Source: Ramlibacter henchirensis
Lineage (GTDB): Bacteria > Pseudomonadota > Gammaproteobacteria > Burkholderiales > Burkholderiaceae_C
Assembly: GCF_004682015.1 (NCBI RefSeq)
Contig: NZ_SMLM01000002.1
Coordinates: 558,001 to 622,000, forward strand
Direction of reading: 5' to 3'
DNA length: 64,000 bases
In this document: positions 26,936 to 35,755 of the stretch, in pieces
How the letters are laid out: each line of letters begins with the position of its first letter
Position numbering within the stretch: position 1 is the stretch's first letter
Notes under the pieces: generated by a model
Seen by the model: only the letters and a program-made list of their open reading frames with translations
What the model was told of the DNA's origin: nothing
The model's database searches: none
Program-made: the position numbers and the translations under genes

Positions 26936-28207
26936 TTGCCGAACAGTTCCCCTTCCCCCGATGCGCCGTTCCGCTGGAGCGGCGATGTGCGACGCCTGCT
27001 CTGCGCCAAAGCGTTGCGCGGCTTCGGCGACGGCTTCGTCAGCCTGCTGCTGCCGGCGTACCTGCTGGAACTCGGCTGGACGCCCTTCCAGGTCGGCCTG
27101 GTCGCCACCACCACGCTCCTGGGCTCCGGGCTGCTGACCCTGGCCGCCGGCCTGCTGGGCCAGCGGCTGGGCCACCAGCGGTTGCTGCTGGCGGCCAGCA
27201 CCCTGATGGCGGCCACCGGCGTCGGGGTTTCCTCCTTCAGCGGTTTCTGGCCGCTGATGGTGGTCGCCTTCGTCGGGACGCTCAATCCTTCAGGCGGCGA
27301 CACCAGCGTGTTCCTGCCCGCGGAGCACGCGCTGCTCGCCCAGAGCGCGGAGGGCAAGGCGCGCACCGCAGCGTTTGCCCGCTACAGCCTGGTCGGCAGT
27401 CTGTCGGCGGCGGCGGGCGCGCTGGCCGCGGCAGTGCCCGCGTTTCTGAGTCGCCACAGCGGTCTGCCGCTCCTTGCGAGCCTGCAAGGCATGTTCCTGC
27501 TCTACGCCGTGCTCGGGATCGGCGTCGCCATCCTCTACCGCGGCCTGCGCACCCAGTCGGTGGTCGACGCGAACCCGCAGCAGCCCGCAGGCCTCGGCCC
27601 TTCCCGCCGACGCGTCTACACGCTGGCGGCGTTGTTCAGCCTGGACGCTCTGGGCGGCGGCTTCGTCGTGCAGTCGCTCCTCGCGCTGTGGCTGTTCCAG
27701 CGGTTCGGTCTGTCGCTCGAGGCCGCCGCTTCCATCTTCTTCTGGACGGGCGTGCTGACGGCGTTCTCCTACCTCGTCGCAGCCCGCATCGCCGATCGCA
27801 TCGGCCTGGTTCGCACCATGGTCTACACGCACCTGCCTTCGAGCCTGTGCCTGATCGCGATGCCGTTCTGCACCGGGCTCGGGTGCGCGATCGCCCTGCT
27901 GCTGGTGCGCAGCGCCCTCTCGCAGATGGACGTGCCGACCCGCAGTTCCTATGTCATGGCGATCGTCACGCCGGCCGAACGCAGCGCTGCAGCCAGCGTG
28001 ACGTCCGTCCCGCGCAGCCTGGCAGCGACCGCCAGCCCGGTGCTGGCGGGATACCTGCTGGGCCTGTCCAGCTTCGGATGGCCGCTGGTGGTCGGAGGCG
28101 CGCTGAAGATCGTCTACGACCTGCTGCTGCTGGCCATGTTCCGGCGCGTGCATCCGCCGGAAGAAGACCAGGTCAGCAGGTGTACGGTGCCCAGTAGAAA
28201 GTGCTGA
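26936..28207 (+). CDS. Major facilitator superfamily transporter
   Basis: 423 residues with about 12 hydrophobic helices and typical MFS loops (GLLGQRLGHQRLLL after helix 2; ARIADRIGLVRTM in the second half). The start is a TTG at 26936: GGGAG lies upstream at good distance and the next in-frame ATG is 70 residues in. It is divergent from arsR-aqpS, so it may export an arsenical, but it does not look like ArsJ, and the link is positional only. The last residues are read from DNA that also encodes, on the other strand, the end of the copper oxidase (35-bp convergent overlap). Confidence 0.87.
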   Translation: MPNSSPSPDAPFRWSGDVRRLLCAKALRGFGDGFVSLLLPAYLLELGWTPFQVGLVATTTLLGSGLLTLAAGLLGQRLGHQRLLLAASTLMAATGVGVSSFSGFWPLMVVAFVGTLNPSGGDTSVFLPAEHALLAQSAEGKARTAAFARYSLVGSLSAAAGALAAAVPAFLSRHSGLPLLASLQGMFLLYAVLGIGVAILYRGLRTQSVVDANPQQPAGLGPSRRRVYTLAALFSLDALGGGFVVQSLLALWLFQRFGLSLEAAASIFFWTGVLTAFSYLVAARIADRIGLVRTMVYTHLPSSLCLIAMPFCTGLGCAIALLLVRSALSQMDVPTRSSYVMAIVTPAERSAAASVTSVPRSLAATASPVLAGYLLGLSSFGWPLVVGGALKIVYDLLLLAMFRRVHPPEEDQVSRCTVPSRKC

Positions 28208-31193
28208 TCGTCGGCGTGTAGCCCGGATTGGCGAACTTGGCGATGTACAGGTTGCCCTGGTAGGTGACGATCGCCCCGGCCGCGTACTGGCGGCCCTGCA
28301 CCCAGGCCGGGAAGGTGCACCCCGTCGCAGCCGTGACCGTGAATGCGGCATTGGCCGACACGGCTCCTCCCGGGTTGAGCACCGACACCTGGGCGGTGCC
28401 CGCGCCGGCGATGTCGGCCGCGGTGATGGCCGCCCGCAGCTGTGTCGCGCTGACGAAGGTGGTGGTGCGCGCCGCGCCGTTCCAGCGCACGGTGGCGCCG
28501 GAGACGAAGTTGCTGCCGTTGACCGTCAGCGTGAACGCGGCACCGCCCGCCGTCGCCGTGTTCGGCGCGAGCGACGCCACGGCAGGCGCGCCGGCGGGAG
28601 GTGTCTGCGTGCCCGTGCACTGGTAGGGCGCCCAGTAGAAGGTGCTGATCGTCGGGTTGTAGCCCGGGTTCGCGAACTTCGCGATGTACAGCGCGCCTTG
28701 ATAGGTGACGATCGCCCCGGCCGCGTACTGCCGACCCTGGACCCACGCGGGGAACGTGCAAGTGGCGGTCGCCGCGGCCGTGACCGTGAACGCAGCATTG
28801 GCGGACACGGCGCCTCCCGGATTGGCGACGGACACCTGGGCCGTGCCTGCAGTGGCCACGTCGGCTGCGGTGATCGCGGCCCTGAGCTGCGTCGCGCTGA
28901 CGAAAGTGGTCGTGCGCGCCGCACCGTTCCAGCGCACCGCCGCGCCGGAAACGAAGTTGCTGCCGTTCACCGTCAGCGTGAACGCGGCTGCTCCCGCCGT
29001 GGCGGTGTTCGGGGCCAGCGACGCGACGGCGGGAGGCGTCGCTGCTGCCGGCGCTGTGGTGGTGAATGCAGCGTTGGCGGAGACCGCGCCTCCCGGGTTG
29101 AGCACGGACACCTGGGCCGTCCCTGCAGTGGCGATGTCGGCTGCGGTGATGGCGGCCGTGAGCTGCGTCGCGCTGACGAAGGTGGTCGTCCGCGCCGCGC
29201 CGTTCCAGCGCACCGCCGCGCCGGAGACGAAGTTGCTGCCGTTGACTGTCAGCGTGAAGGCCGCACCGCCGGCCGTGGCGGTGTTCGGCGCCAGCGACGC
29301 CACGGCAGGCGCCCCCGTCGTTGGTGTCGGCGTGGCCGTGCACTGGTACGGCGCCCAGTAGAAGGTGCTGATCGTCGGGTTGTAGCCCGGGTTCGCGAAC
29401 TTCGCGATGTACAGCGCGCCCTGGTAGGTGACGATGGTGCCCGCCGCGTACTGCCGCCCTTGCACCCAGTTGGGGAAGACGCAGGTGGTCGGCGTGGTGG
29501 TGTTCGCCGTGATCGTGAACGTGCTGGTGCCCGAAGCGGCCCCGCCCGGATTGAGCACGGACACCGCGGCAGTGCCCGCCGTGACGATGTCCGTGGCGGG
29601 GATCGCCGCCGTGAGCTGCGTCGCGCTGACAAAGGTGGTCGGGCGCGCAGCGCCGTTCCAGCGCACCGCGGCGCCCGATACGAAATTGCTGCCGTTCACC
29701 GTCAGGGTGAAAGCCGGCCCGCCCGGCGGCGCGGTTGCGGGCGCCAGCGAAGTCACGGCGGGGCCGCCGCCTGCGGGTGGAGTGGGCGACGCGGTGTTTC
29801 CGACCTGGACGATGCTGCCGACCGACGGCACGCCGTTGGCGTCGACGAGGAAGAGCATGTAGTGGCCGGGCGGCGCCAGGTTGCCGTTGGCCGGCGGCGT
29901 GATCTCCAGCGTGCCGGTGCCCGCGGTGAACTGCAGCACGTTCAGGCGCTGGTCCATGTTGAAGGCGTGCGTGACGGACGACAGCCGGATCAGGGTCACC
30001 TTGCGGATGCCCGCAGCCTCGGCGCTCTGCACCGAGAACCGCTGGCCGTAGGCGATCTGGGCCGGCACGCCGCTCATGGTCGGCCGGGCGCCCTTGAACA
30101 GGTACGGCGGCGAGAAGATCTCCGGCACCGGCTGGTCATCGCCGCCGGTCACGGCTACTCGGCCATCCGGGAGCAGCATGGCGCCCGAGTGGTACAGGCG
30201 CGGCACCGTCGCGCTGGCCATCGTGGTCCACGCTTCGGTGTCGGGGTTCCACAGCTCGGCGGAAAAGACCGCGCCTGACGCGTTGTTGAAGCCCGCGGCG
30301 GAGGTGCCGCCGGTCACGAGCACGGTTCCGTCCGGCAGCACCGTGCTGTTGACCTGCCGGCGAGCGACGGACATCGGCCGGACGGCGCGCCACGCCGGCG
30401 TCGCCGCATTGAGGTCGATGACCTCGGCCGTCGTCGTCGGCGGGTCGCCCCCGCCGACCGCCAGCACCTTGCCGTCCGCGTACATCGCGGCCGTGCCGTA
30501 GTCGCGGAAGACTCCGTTGCGCGAACCCAGTTGCGACCAGCTGCCGGTGCCGCTGGTGTCGAGCGAGCGCGTGATCTGGTCGGGCCCGAGGTCGAACACC
30601 CGGCCGTTGGGCGCCACGACCATCCTCGGGTAGTACGACTGGCTCAGATGCGCGCCGGTGAGGCTGCGCCAGCTGTTGGTCGACAGCTGGTAGACCTGCG
30701 GCAGCGTGTTCACGCCGACGGTCAGGTCGACGGACCCGGACACCACCAGCGCATCGCCGTTGGGCAAGGTCGTCACCGTCGGGTACCAGCGACCCGCGTT
30801 CATGTTGGGCGCCGGCGACCAGCTGTTGGTCGCGGGGTTGTAGATGGCGGCCCGGGGCAGGCCGATGTCGTTTTCGATGTGCCCCCCGGCCACCAGCACC
30901 CGGCCGTCCGGCAGCAGCGCGTGGCCCGAGCAGAACAGGTCGAATCCGGCGCCGGGCAGGTTGCTCACCTGTCCGGTGACGGGATCCCAGAGGGTGTGCC
31001 CGCCGCCGGGCGCCCACAGCATCACCTTCTGGTTGGGGAGATAGACGTTGTGGACCGGCGCGAACGGCAGGGCCTGGGAGCGCGTCCACTGGCCGACGGA
31101 ACTCGCTTGCGCGAAAGACTCGTGGGCGCCTAGCAGGGAAGCGACGCCGAGCAGCCCGAACAGCCCGGTACGCAGTGCGCGGGCGGCGTTCAT
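28173..31193 (-). CDS. Secreted galactose oxidase-like radical copper oxidase with IPT/TIG and carbohydrate-binding repeats
   Basis: 1006 residues with a signal peptide (1-29, ending SFAQA). Kelch beta-propeller at about 35-370, then a galactose-oxidase-like E-set domain (370-465). All copper-radical residues of galactose oxidase can be assigned: Cys88 and Tyr137 for the Cys-Tyr cofactor, axial Tyr334, and His335 and His444. The C-terminal half alternates four IPT/TIG modules (478-563, 628-712, 721-806, 868-953) with three aromatic-rich CBM5/12-like modules (571-618, 812-859, 959-1006). It probably oxidises a primary alcohol or aldehyde on an extracellular polysaccharide, making H2O2. The start ATG overlaps the stop of the HAF-repeat gene (ATGA). 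Confidence 0.93.
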   Translation of the reverse strand: MNAARALRTGLFGLLGVASLLGAHESFAQASSVGQWTRSQALPFAPVHNVYLPNQKVMLWAPGGGHTLWDPVTGQVSNLPGAGFDLFCSGHALLPDGRVLVAGGHIENDIGLPRAAIYNPATNSWSPAPNMNAGRWYPTVTTLPNGDALVVSGSVDLTVGVNTLPQVYQLSTNSWRSLTGAHLSQSYYPRMVVAPNGRVFDLGPDQITRSLDTSGTGSWSQLGSRNGVFRDYGTAAMYADGKVLAVGGGDPPTTTAEVIDLNAATPAWRAVRPMSVARRQVNSTVLPDGTVLVTGGTSAAGFNNASGAVFSAELWNPDTEAWTTMASATVPRLYHSGAMLLPDGRVAVTGGDDQPVPEIFSPPYLFKGARPTMSGVPAQIAYGQRFSVQSAEAAGIRKVTLIRLSSVTHAFNMDQRLNVLQFTAGTGTLEITPPANGNLAPPGHYMLFLVDANGVPSVGSIVQVGNTASPTPPAGGGPAVTSLAPATAPPGGPAFTLTVNGSNFVSGAAVRWNGAARPTTFVSATQLTAAIPATDIVTAGTAAVSVLNPGGAASGTSTFTITANTTTPTTCVFPNWVQGRQYAAGTIVTYQGALYIAKFANPGYNPTISTFYWAPYQCTATPTPTTGAPAVASLAPNTATAGGAAFTLTVNGSNFVSGAAVRWNGAARTTTFVSATQLTAAITAADIATAGTAQVSVLNPGGAVSANAAFTTTAPAAATPPAVASLAPNTATAGAAAFTLTVNGSNFVSGAAVRWNGAARTTTFVSATQLRAAITAADVATAGTAQVSVANPGGAVSANAAFTVTAAATATCTFPAWVQGRQYAAGAIVTYQGALYIAKFANPGYNPTISTFYWAPYQCTGTQTPPAGAPAVASLAPNTATAGGAAFTLTVNGSNFVSGATVRWNGAARTTTFVSATQLRAAITAADIAGAGTAQVSVLNPGGAVSANAAFTVTAATGCTFPAWVQGRQYAAGAIVTYQGNLYIAKFANPGYTPTISTFYWAPYTC
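28176..29762 (-). repeat. Tandem coding repeats (IPT and CBM modules) inside the copper oxidase gene
   Basis: DNA units: IPT 29505-29762, CBM 29340-29483, IPT 29058-29312, IPT 28776-29033, CBM 28617-28760, IPT 28335-28592, CBM 28176-28319. Two CBM copies are identical over more than 60 consecutive bases (from about 28631 and from about 29351). This implies recent duplication or gene conversion and makes the region prone to slippage and misassembly. Confidence 0.85.
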
Positions 31194-32287
31194 GGCGCAC
31201 CCACCGGACGCAGCAGGAAGACGCGCAGGGGCGCGTCGTGGAATGCGTGGTCGTCGCCCGCCTGGCCGGGCGGGGCCGCATGGCCGACGGCCACGATGGC
31301 GCCCGCGTTGTTGATGCCGACCGCCTTGGTGAGCACCACGTGCAGGGGCGGGATGAGCGTATTGAGGTCCTGGATGCCGCCCGTGCGGGTCCACAGGAAA
31401 GCTCGGCGGCCGGCGCTGCTGCTGGTCGTCCCGACGACGGCGCCGGAATCGTTGATGCCGAACGCCTCGCTGAACTCGCCGCCGGGCAGCGCCCCCAGGC
31501 TCGTCACCAGGCCCGCCGAAGTCCAGAGGGCCGCATGGCGCATGACGCCGCCCGCGCTGCCGGTGTAGCCCACCGCGTCGCCCGTGGCATTGACCGCGCG
31601 CGCTTCACCGGTCGAGTCGCCCGGGATCAGTTGCAGCTCCGTGGCGGCTTGCCCGGCCGGCCACAGCACAGGGCGGTCCCCTGCGTCGCCACTGACCAGC
31701 CCCGCGACATCGCCGCGGGTCGAGATGTCGTTGCCGCGGCTGCTGCTTGCGCCGGCCACTGCGGGCAGCGCAGCGGGCGTGCCGCCGGCATTCCAGGTGA
31801 CCGCGCGCTGGCCGCCGGGGCCGCTGGAAAAGCCGGTCGCCTGGCCGAGGTTGTTGATGCCGAAAGCCGCGCTGTTGGTGTCGCCGGGCAAGGGGGGCAG
31901 TTCCCTCGTTGCTCCGCCTGTGGAACCCGCAAACGCCCGCAGGCCGTTCGACGAATTCGCGCTGCCGACGAAGGTGCCGCCGTCGTTGATGCGGTAGATC
32001 GTGGAGTTCTCGCTCCCCGCCGCGCCGGCGACCTGCTGCGCCACGGGACCGCCTTCGAAGATCAGGCCCCTGCGCGGGCCCCGGTCGTCGACGAGCCGGC
32101 CACCGCCTCCAGCACGCCCCTGGTTGTTCGGGCCGCGGACCACGTTCGGATGACCGGGCTGGAGTGCGGCGAGGTCGGTGAGGGTGTAGGAAGGTGCGGC
32201 GCTTGCCGCAGCCGCGCCTGCGGACAGGAAGATCCAAAGGAGCGCGCGGGCGCAATGATGGCCGCACGACGTTGGCGCTCTGTGCAT
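31190..32287 (-). CDS. Secreted HAF-repeat protein
   Basis: 365 residues. The signal peptide (about 1-30, ending AAASAAP) is followed by six or so degenerate repeats of the HAF type (GxAFGINNxGQxxG..., RAFLWTxxGG...), as found in predicted extracellular repeat proteins. No enzymatic function is known for the family. The start at 32287 is supported by AGGAGGAG immediately upstream; the frame upstream of it is not coding. It is translationally coupled to the copper oxidase downstream, so both are probably exported together, perhaps to act at a surface polymer. Confidence 0.87.
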   Translation of the reverse strand: MHRAPTSCGHHCARALLWIFLSAGAAAASAAPSYTLTDLAALQPGHPNVVRGPNNQGRAGGGGRLVDDRGPRRGLIFEGGPVAQQVAGAAGSENSTIYRINDGGTFVGSANSSNGLRAFAGSTGGATRELPPLPGDTNSAAFGINNLGQATGFSSGPGGQRAVTWNAGGTPAALPAVAGASSSRGNDISTRGDVAGLVSGDAGDRPVLWPAGQAATELQLIPGDSTGEARAVNATGDAVGYTGSAGGVMRHAALWTSAGLVTSLGALPGGEFSEAFGINDSGAVVGTTSSSAGRRAFLWTRTGGIQDLNTLIPPLHVVLTKAVGINNAGAIVAVGHAAPPGQAGDDHAFHDAPLRVFLLRPVGAP

Positions 32288-32352
32288 GGTCTCCTCCTGC
32301 TCCAGGCCGAGCTGGTGGGAAACATCCCCACCTCGGTGCATTTGGAATCGCC

Positions 32353-32368
32353 TTTCAGTCGACTGCAA
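32353..32368. promoter_or_regulatory. Candidate operator palindrome upstream of HAF/copper oxidase operon
   Basis: TTTCAGTC|GACTGCAA is a 16-bp palindrome with one mismatched pair, centred 73 bp upstream of the HAF gene start. The rest of the 264-bp intergenic region (32288-32551) shows no gene. The role as a regulator site is a guess from position and symmetry. Confidence 0.3.
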
Positions 32369-32551
32369 GGCGCGGCATGTACCAAGGTGTTTTTGGTGCG
32401 CGCAAACCACTGGACCGTTGGCGCGCTAACAGCGCACGGGATGTGCGTCCGATGACATGGTCAGGTGCAGGTCAGGCAGCAACGCGCCGCGTGGGAACAG
32501 TCGCGCCAGCGCGTGCTGAACGCCACCCTGCGACAGGGCGGCTGAATCTCT

Positions 32552-33745
32552 TCAGAGCCCCTTGCCCAGCAGTCCGCGTTGCGCCAGGTTCGCCATGAAG
32601 GCGCGCAGGCCGAACGTCCAGGGCGCCGCCTTCTCGCTGTGGTTCACGCGGTTGCACAGCTCGCCCAGCCGCGCGCTGCGGATCGAGACGCGGTCGCCCA
32701 GCTTGTGGGTGAAGCCCGCGCCCGGCGCATCGCGATCCTTCGTCGGCGCGAACAGCGTGCCGAGGAACAGCATGAAGCCGTCCGGGTACTGGTGCGCGGC
32801 GATCGTCTGGTCGACGATGTCCTGCGGTTCGCGGCTGATGAACTCCATCGAGTTCAGGCCTTCCATGACGAAGCCTTCCGGTCCGTCCACGCGCAGGTCC
32901 ACCTTTTCGCGCCGCACGTCGGCCAGGCCGAAGCTCGCGTCGAACAGACGGATGAACGGGCCGATGGCGCAGGAGGCGTTGTTGTCCTTGGCCTTGGAGA
33001 GCAGCAGCGCGCTGCGCCCTTCCAGGTCGCGCAGGTTCACGTCGTTGCCGAGCGCGGCGCCCACGATGCGGCCGCGGCTGTTGACAGCCAGCACCACCTC
33101 GGGCTCCGGATTGTTCCAGCTCGAATCGGAGCGGATGCCGATCTCCGCGCCCGTGCCCACCGCGGACAGCACCGGCGCCTTGCTGAACACCTCGGCATCG
33201 GGGCCGATGCCCACTTCGAGGTACTGCGACCACAGCCCCTGCTCCTGCAGCAGCTTCTTCAGCGCCATCGCCTGCGGTGAACCCGGCTTGAGCCTGGACA
33301 GGTCGGTGCCGATCTGCGCCACGACGCGGGCTCGCACTTCCTGCGCCTTGGCGGGATCGCCGTCCGCCTGTTCTTCGATGAGGCGCTCGATCAGGCTGCT
33401 CGCGAACGTGACGCCGGCCGCCTTCACCACCTGCAGGTCGCAGGGGGCGAGGAAGAAGGGCTTGCGCGGATCGCGGCGGGCCTCGTCGCTGTTGGCGAGG
33501 ATGTCGTCGACGCTGCCCAGGCGTTCGCCCGCGGAGCCGCGCACGGCTCTCACGGGGTCCGGCCGCTCCAGCAGCGTGGCCATGGTGGCGAACTCGGCGC
33601 TCACGTCGAACACGCCGGTCTCGCGCAAGGCCACCACCGAAGGGCCCTGCACGTCGGGGCGCCACACGCGAGCGACCAGCGTGCCGGCGTAGCCGTCGTC
33701 GGGAAGGAAGCGGCGGACCTGGAGTTCGAGGTCGAGGGTTGCCAT
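32552..33745 (-). CDS. Fumarylacetoacetate hydrolase (FAH)-family protein
   Basis: 397 residues, longer than simple FAH hydrolases because of an N-terminal domain. Mg ligands appear in the PEPEVVLAV segment and in GNDVNLRDLEGRS, followed by a conserved KAKDNNAS-IGP stretch. In the oxidative L-fucose pathway the last enzyme, 2,4-diketo-3-deoxyfuconate hydrolase, is of this superfamily and yields pyruvate plus lactate; this is the natural role in an operon that starts with L-fuconate dehydratase. A 3-deoxy-acid dehydratase role is the alternative. The ATG at 33745 overlaps the Bug stop; a GTG one codon earlier is possible. Confidence 0.88.
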   Translation of the reverse strand: MATLDLELQVRRFLPDDGYAGTLVARVWRPDVQGPSVVALRETGVFDVSAEFATMATLLERPDPVRAVRGSAGERLGSVDDILANSDEARRDPRKPFFLAPCDLQVVKAAGVTFASSLIERLIEEQADGDPAKAQEVRARVVAQIGTDLSRLKPGSPQAMALKKLLQEQGLWSQYLEVGIGPDAEVFSKAPVLSAVGTGAEIGIRSDSSWNNPEPEVVLAVNSRGRIVGAALGNDVNLRDLEGRSALLLSKAKDNNASCAIGPFIRLFDASFGLADVRREKVDLRVDGPEGFVMEGLNSMEFISREPQDIVDQTIAAHQYPDGFMLFLGTLFAPTKDRDAPGAGFTHKLGDRVSIRSARLGELCNRVNHSEKAAPWTFGLRAFMANLAQRGLLGKGL

Positions 33746-34716
33746 CACTGGGCCTTGATGTTGGCGGCCTTCACGAGCTTGCCGAACCGCTCGAACTCGC
33801 TTCGGCCGAACTCCGTGAACTGCTGGAGCGTGAGGTCTTCCGATTGTCCCCCGAGCGCACGCAGCCGCTCCTGCACATCGGGCAGCTTCAGCGTGCGCTG
33901 CAGTTCGGCACCGAGCTTGTCGACCACGTCCCTGGGAGTGCCGGCCGTGGTGTAGAGGCCATACCAGGTCGTGATCTCCAGCGACGGCATGCCGAGCTCC
34001 CGCACGGTCGGGACGTTCGGCAGTTCATCCAGGCGCTTCGGGGTGGTGACGGCCAGCGCGCGCAGCGCACCGGCCTTCACCTGCCCCATCGCCGACGACG
34101 TGGTGTCCAGCATGAACTGGACCTGTCCGCCGATCAGGTCGGTGTGCGCGGCGCTGCTGCCCTTGTAGGGAACGTGGACGGCCTTGGTGCCGGCGGTCAG
34201 GTTGAGGGATTCGCCGGCGATGTGCTGCGTGCTGCCGATGCCCGACGACGCATAGGCATAGCGCGAGGGATTGGCCTTGATCTCCGCGATGAGCTCGCCG
34301 GCGCTGCGGGCCTTTTCGTCGGCGCCCACCAGCAGCAGGTGCGGCACGACGACCACCATGCCGATCGGCTGCAGGTCCTTCAACGGGTCATAGGCCAGCT
34401 TCAGCAGGTGGGGCGCGATCGCCTGCCCCGTGTTGGTGGCCACCAGCAGCGTGTAGCCGTCGGCGGGCGCCTTCGCGGTCGCATCCGCGGCGAGCGTGTT
34501 CGCCGCACCCGGCCTGTTCTCCACCACGAAGGATTGCTTCATGGACACGCGGAACTTGTCGGCCAGCATGCGCGCGAGGATGTCGGTGCCGCCCCCGGCG
34601 GTGGCGCCCACCATGATCCTGACGGGTTTCGCCGGGTAGTCCTGCGCGAGCGATGCGCCCGCACCGAGCGCGAGCAGCGTTGCCATGGCGGCGGAGATGA
34701 AGGTCTTGCGGTTCAT
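33745..34716 (-). CDS. Bug/TctC-family periplasmic substrate-binding protein
   Basis: 323 residues from an ATG at 34716 with AAGGA upstream. The signal peptide ends near ASLAQ. Motifs GGGTDILAR, ENRPGAAN, ADGYT, HVPYKGS and GGQVQFML are all canonical. It is the second of two Bug genes in the L-fuconate dehydratase operon, lying between the PdxA-like and FAH genes and coupled to the latter by a 1-bp stop/start overlap. The ligand is probably the sugar acid or its lactone, by context. Confidence 0.94.
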   Translation of the reverse strand: MNRKTFISAAMATLLALGAGASLAQDYPAKPVRIMVGATAGGGTDILARMLADKFRVSMKQSFVVENRPGAANTLAADATAKAPADGYTLLVATNTGQAIAPHLLKLAYDPLKDLQPIGMVVVVPHLLLVGADEKARSAGELIAEIKANPSRYAYASSGIGSTQHIAGESLNLTAGTKAVHVPYKGSSAAHTDLIGGQVQFMLDTTSSAMGQVKAGALRALAVTTPKRLDELPNVPTVRELGMPSLEITTWYGLYTTAGTPRDVVDKLGAELQRTLKLPDVQERLRALGGQSEDLTLQQFTEFGRSEFERFGKLVKAANIKAQ

Positions 34717-34744
34717 GGTTCCTTGCCTCCTTGCTGGATGTGCT

Positions 34745-35755
34745 TCAGCGGCGTGCGGTCGCCATCCGGCAGGCCAGCCGGAACGCGGCCAGCATCGCGC
34801 CGGGATTGGCGACACCCTTGCCGACGATATCGAACGCGGTGCCGTGCGCCGGCGTCAGGATCGGCACCGGCAGGCCGCCCTGCACCGTGATGCCGCGCGA
34901 AAAGCCCATCAGCTTCATCGCGATCTGGCCCTGGTCGTGGTACATGGTCACGACCGCATCGTATTGCCGTTGGTCGCCCTGCACCTTCAGGAAGATGGTG
35001 TCGGCCGGGAACGGGCCTTCGACCGTCAACCCGCGTTGGCCCGCGGCCTGCACGGCCGGGCCGATCACGTCGATCTCCTCGCGGCCGAAGGAACCGTTGT
35101 CGCCGTTGTGCGGATTGAGGCCGCACACCGCGATGCGCGGCCGTTCGATGCCGCTTCGCAGCAGTTCGCGGTGGATCAGCTCGATGCCGTCGGTGACCGC
35201 GTCGAAGGTGATCCGCTGCGCCACGTCCTTCAGCGCGATGTGCGACGTCACGCGCGAGGTCCACAGGCCGTCGAGCACGTTGAACTCGCACACCGGGCCG
35301 GTGAACGCCATCTGCTCTGCCAGCCAGTGCAGCTCGTCGCTGGTGTGCATGCCCGCCTCGTGCAGCGAGGTCTTGTTCAGGGGTGCGAACAGGATCGCGT
35401 CGGCGTGGCCTTGCCGCGTCGCCTCGAGTGCGCGCGACAAGGTGTCGAGGCAGTAGCGGCCGCCCTGGGCCGAAGCCTGCGCGCGCACGAACGGACCGGT
35501 GGTCCCGCCGCGGTAGTCCACCAGCACCGGCAGGCCGGCCGTGAAATCGGCGGACTGCGCAGACTGCGCGACCGCGTAGGGCGTGCGCAGGCCGGCGACT
35601 TGCATGCCCTGCTCCAGTTCGTTCCGATCGGCGATCAGCAGCAGGTCGGCCGCCTCCCGCACACCGGGTTCGGCGAGCAGGCGGGCAACCAGTTCGGGGC
35701 CGATGCCGGCCGGGTCGCCCAGCACCACCGCCAGGCGCGGCTTGCCGGACGCCAT
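34745..35755 (-). CDS. PdxA-family NAD-dependent dehydrogenase (sugar-acid operon paralogue)
   Basis: 336 residues. [10 protein letters not shown] near the N-terminus; metal-binding His172 (TSHIAL), His216 (LNPHNGDNG) and His273 (MYHDQGQ) are conserved. It shares the signature [12 protein letters not shown] with the PdxA-like protein at 6778-7800, where true PdxA has an unrelated sequence. In this operon the known pathway would need an oxidation of a 2-keto-3-deoxy acid at C4 by an SDR enzyme, and no SDR is present; this protein is the best candidate for that step. Its start overlaps the stop of the upstream Bug by one base. Confidence 0.9.
   Translation of the reverse strand: MASGKPRLAVVLGDPAGIGPELVARLLAEPGVREAADLLLIADRNELEQGMQVAGLRTPYAVAQSAQSADFTAGLPVLVDYRGGTTGPFVRAQASAQGGRYCLDTLSRALEATRQGHADAILFAPLNKTSLHEAGMHTSDELHWLAEQMAFTGPVCEFNVLDGLWTSRVTSHIALKDVAQRITFDAVTDGIELIHRELLRSGIERPRIAVCGLNPHNGDNGSFGREEIDVIGPAVQAAGQRGLTVEGPFPADTIFLKVQGDQRQYDAVVTMYHDQGQIAMKLMGFSRGITVQGGLPVPILTPAHGTAFDIVGKGVANPGAMLAAFRLACRMATARR

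Noticed and set aside
28176..29762. Regular repeats resembling a repeat array or CRISPR
   Set aside because: The units are 144-258 bp, in frame and encode folded IPT and CBM modules of one protein; there are no short palindromic repeats with unique spacers.
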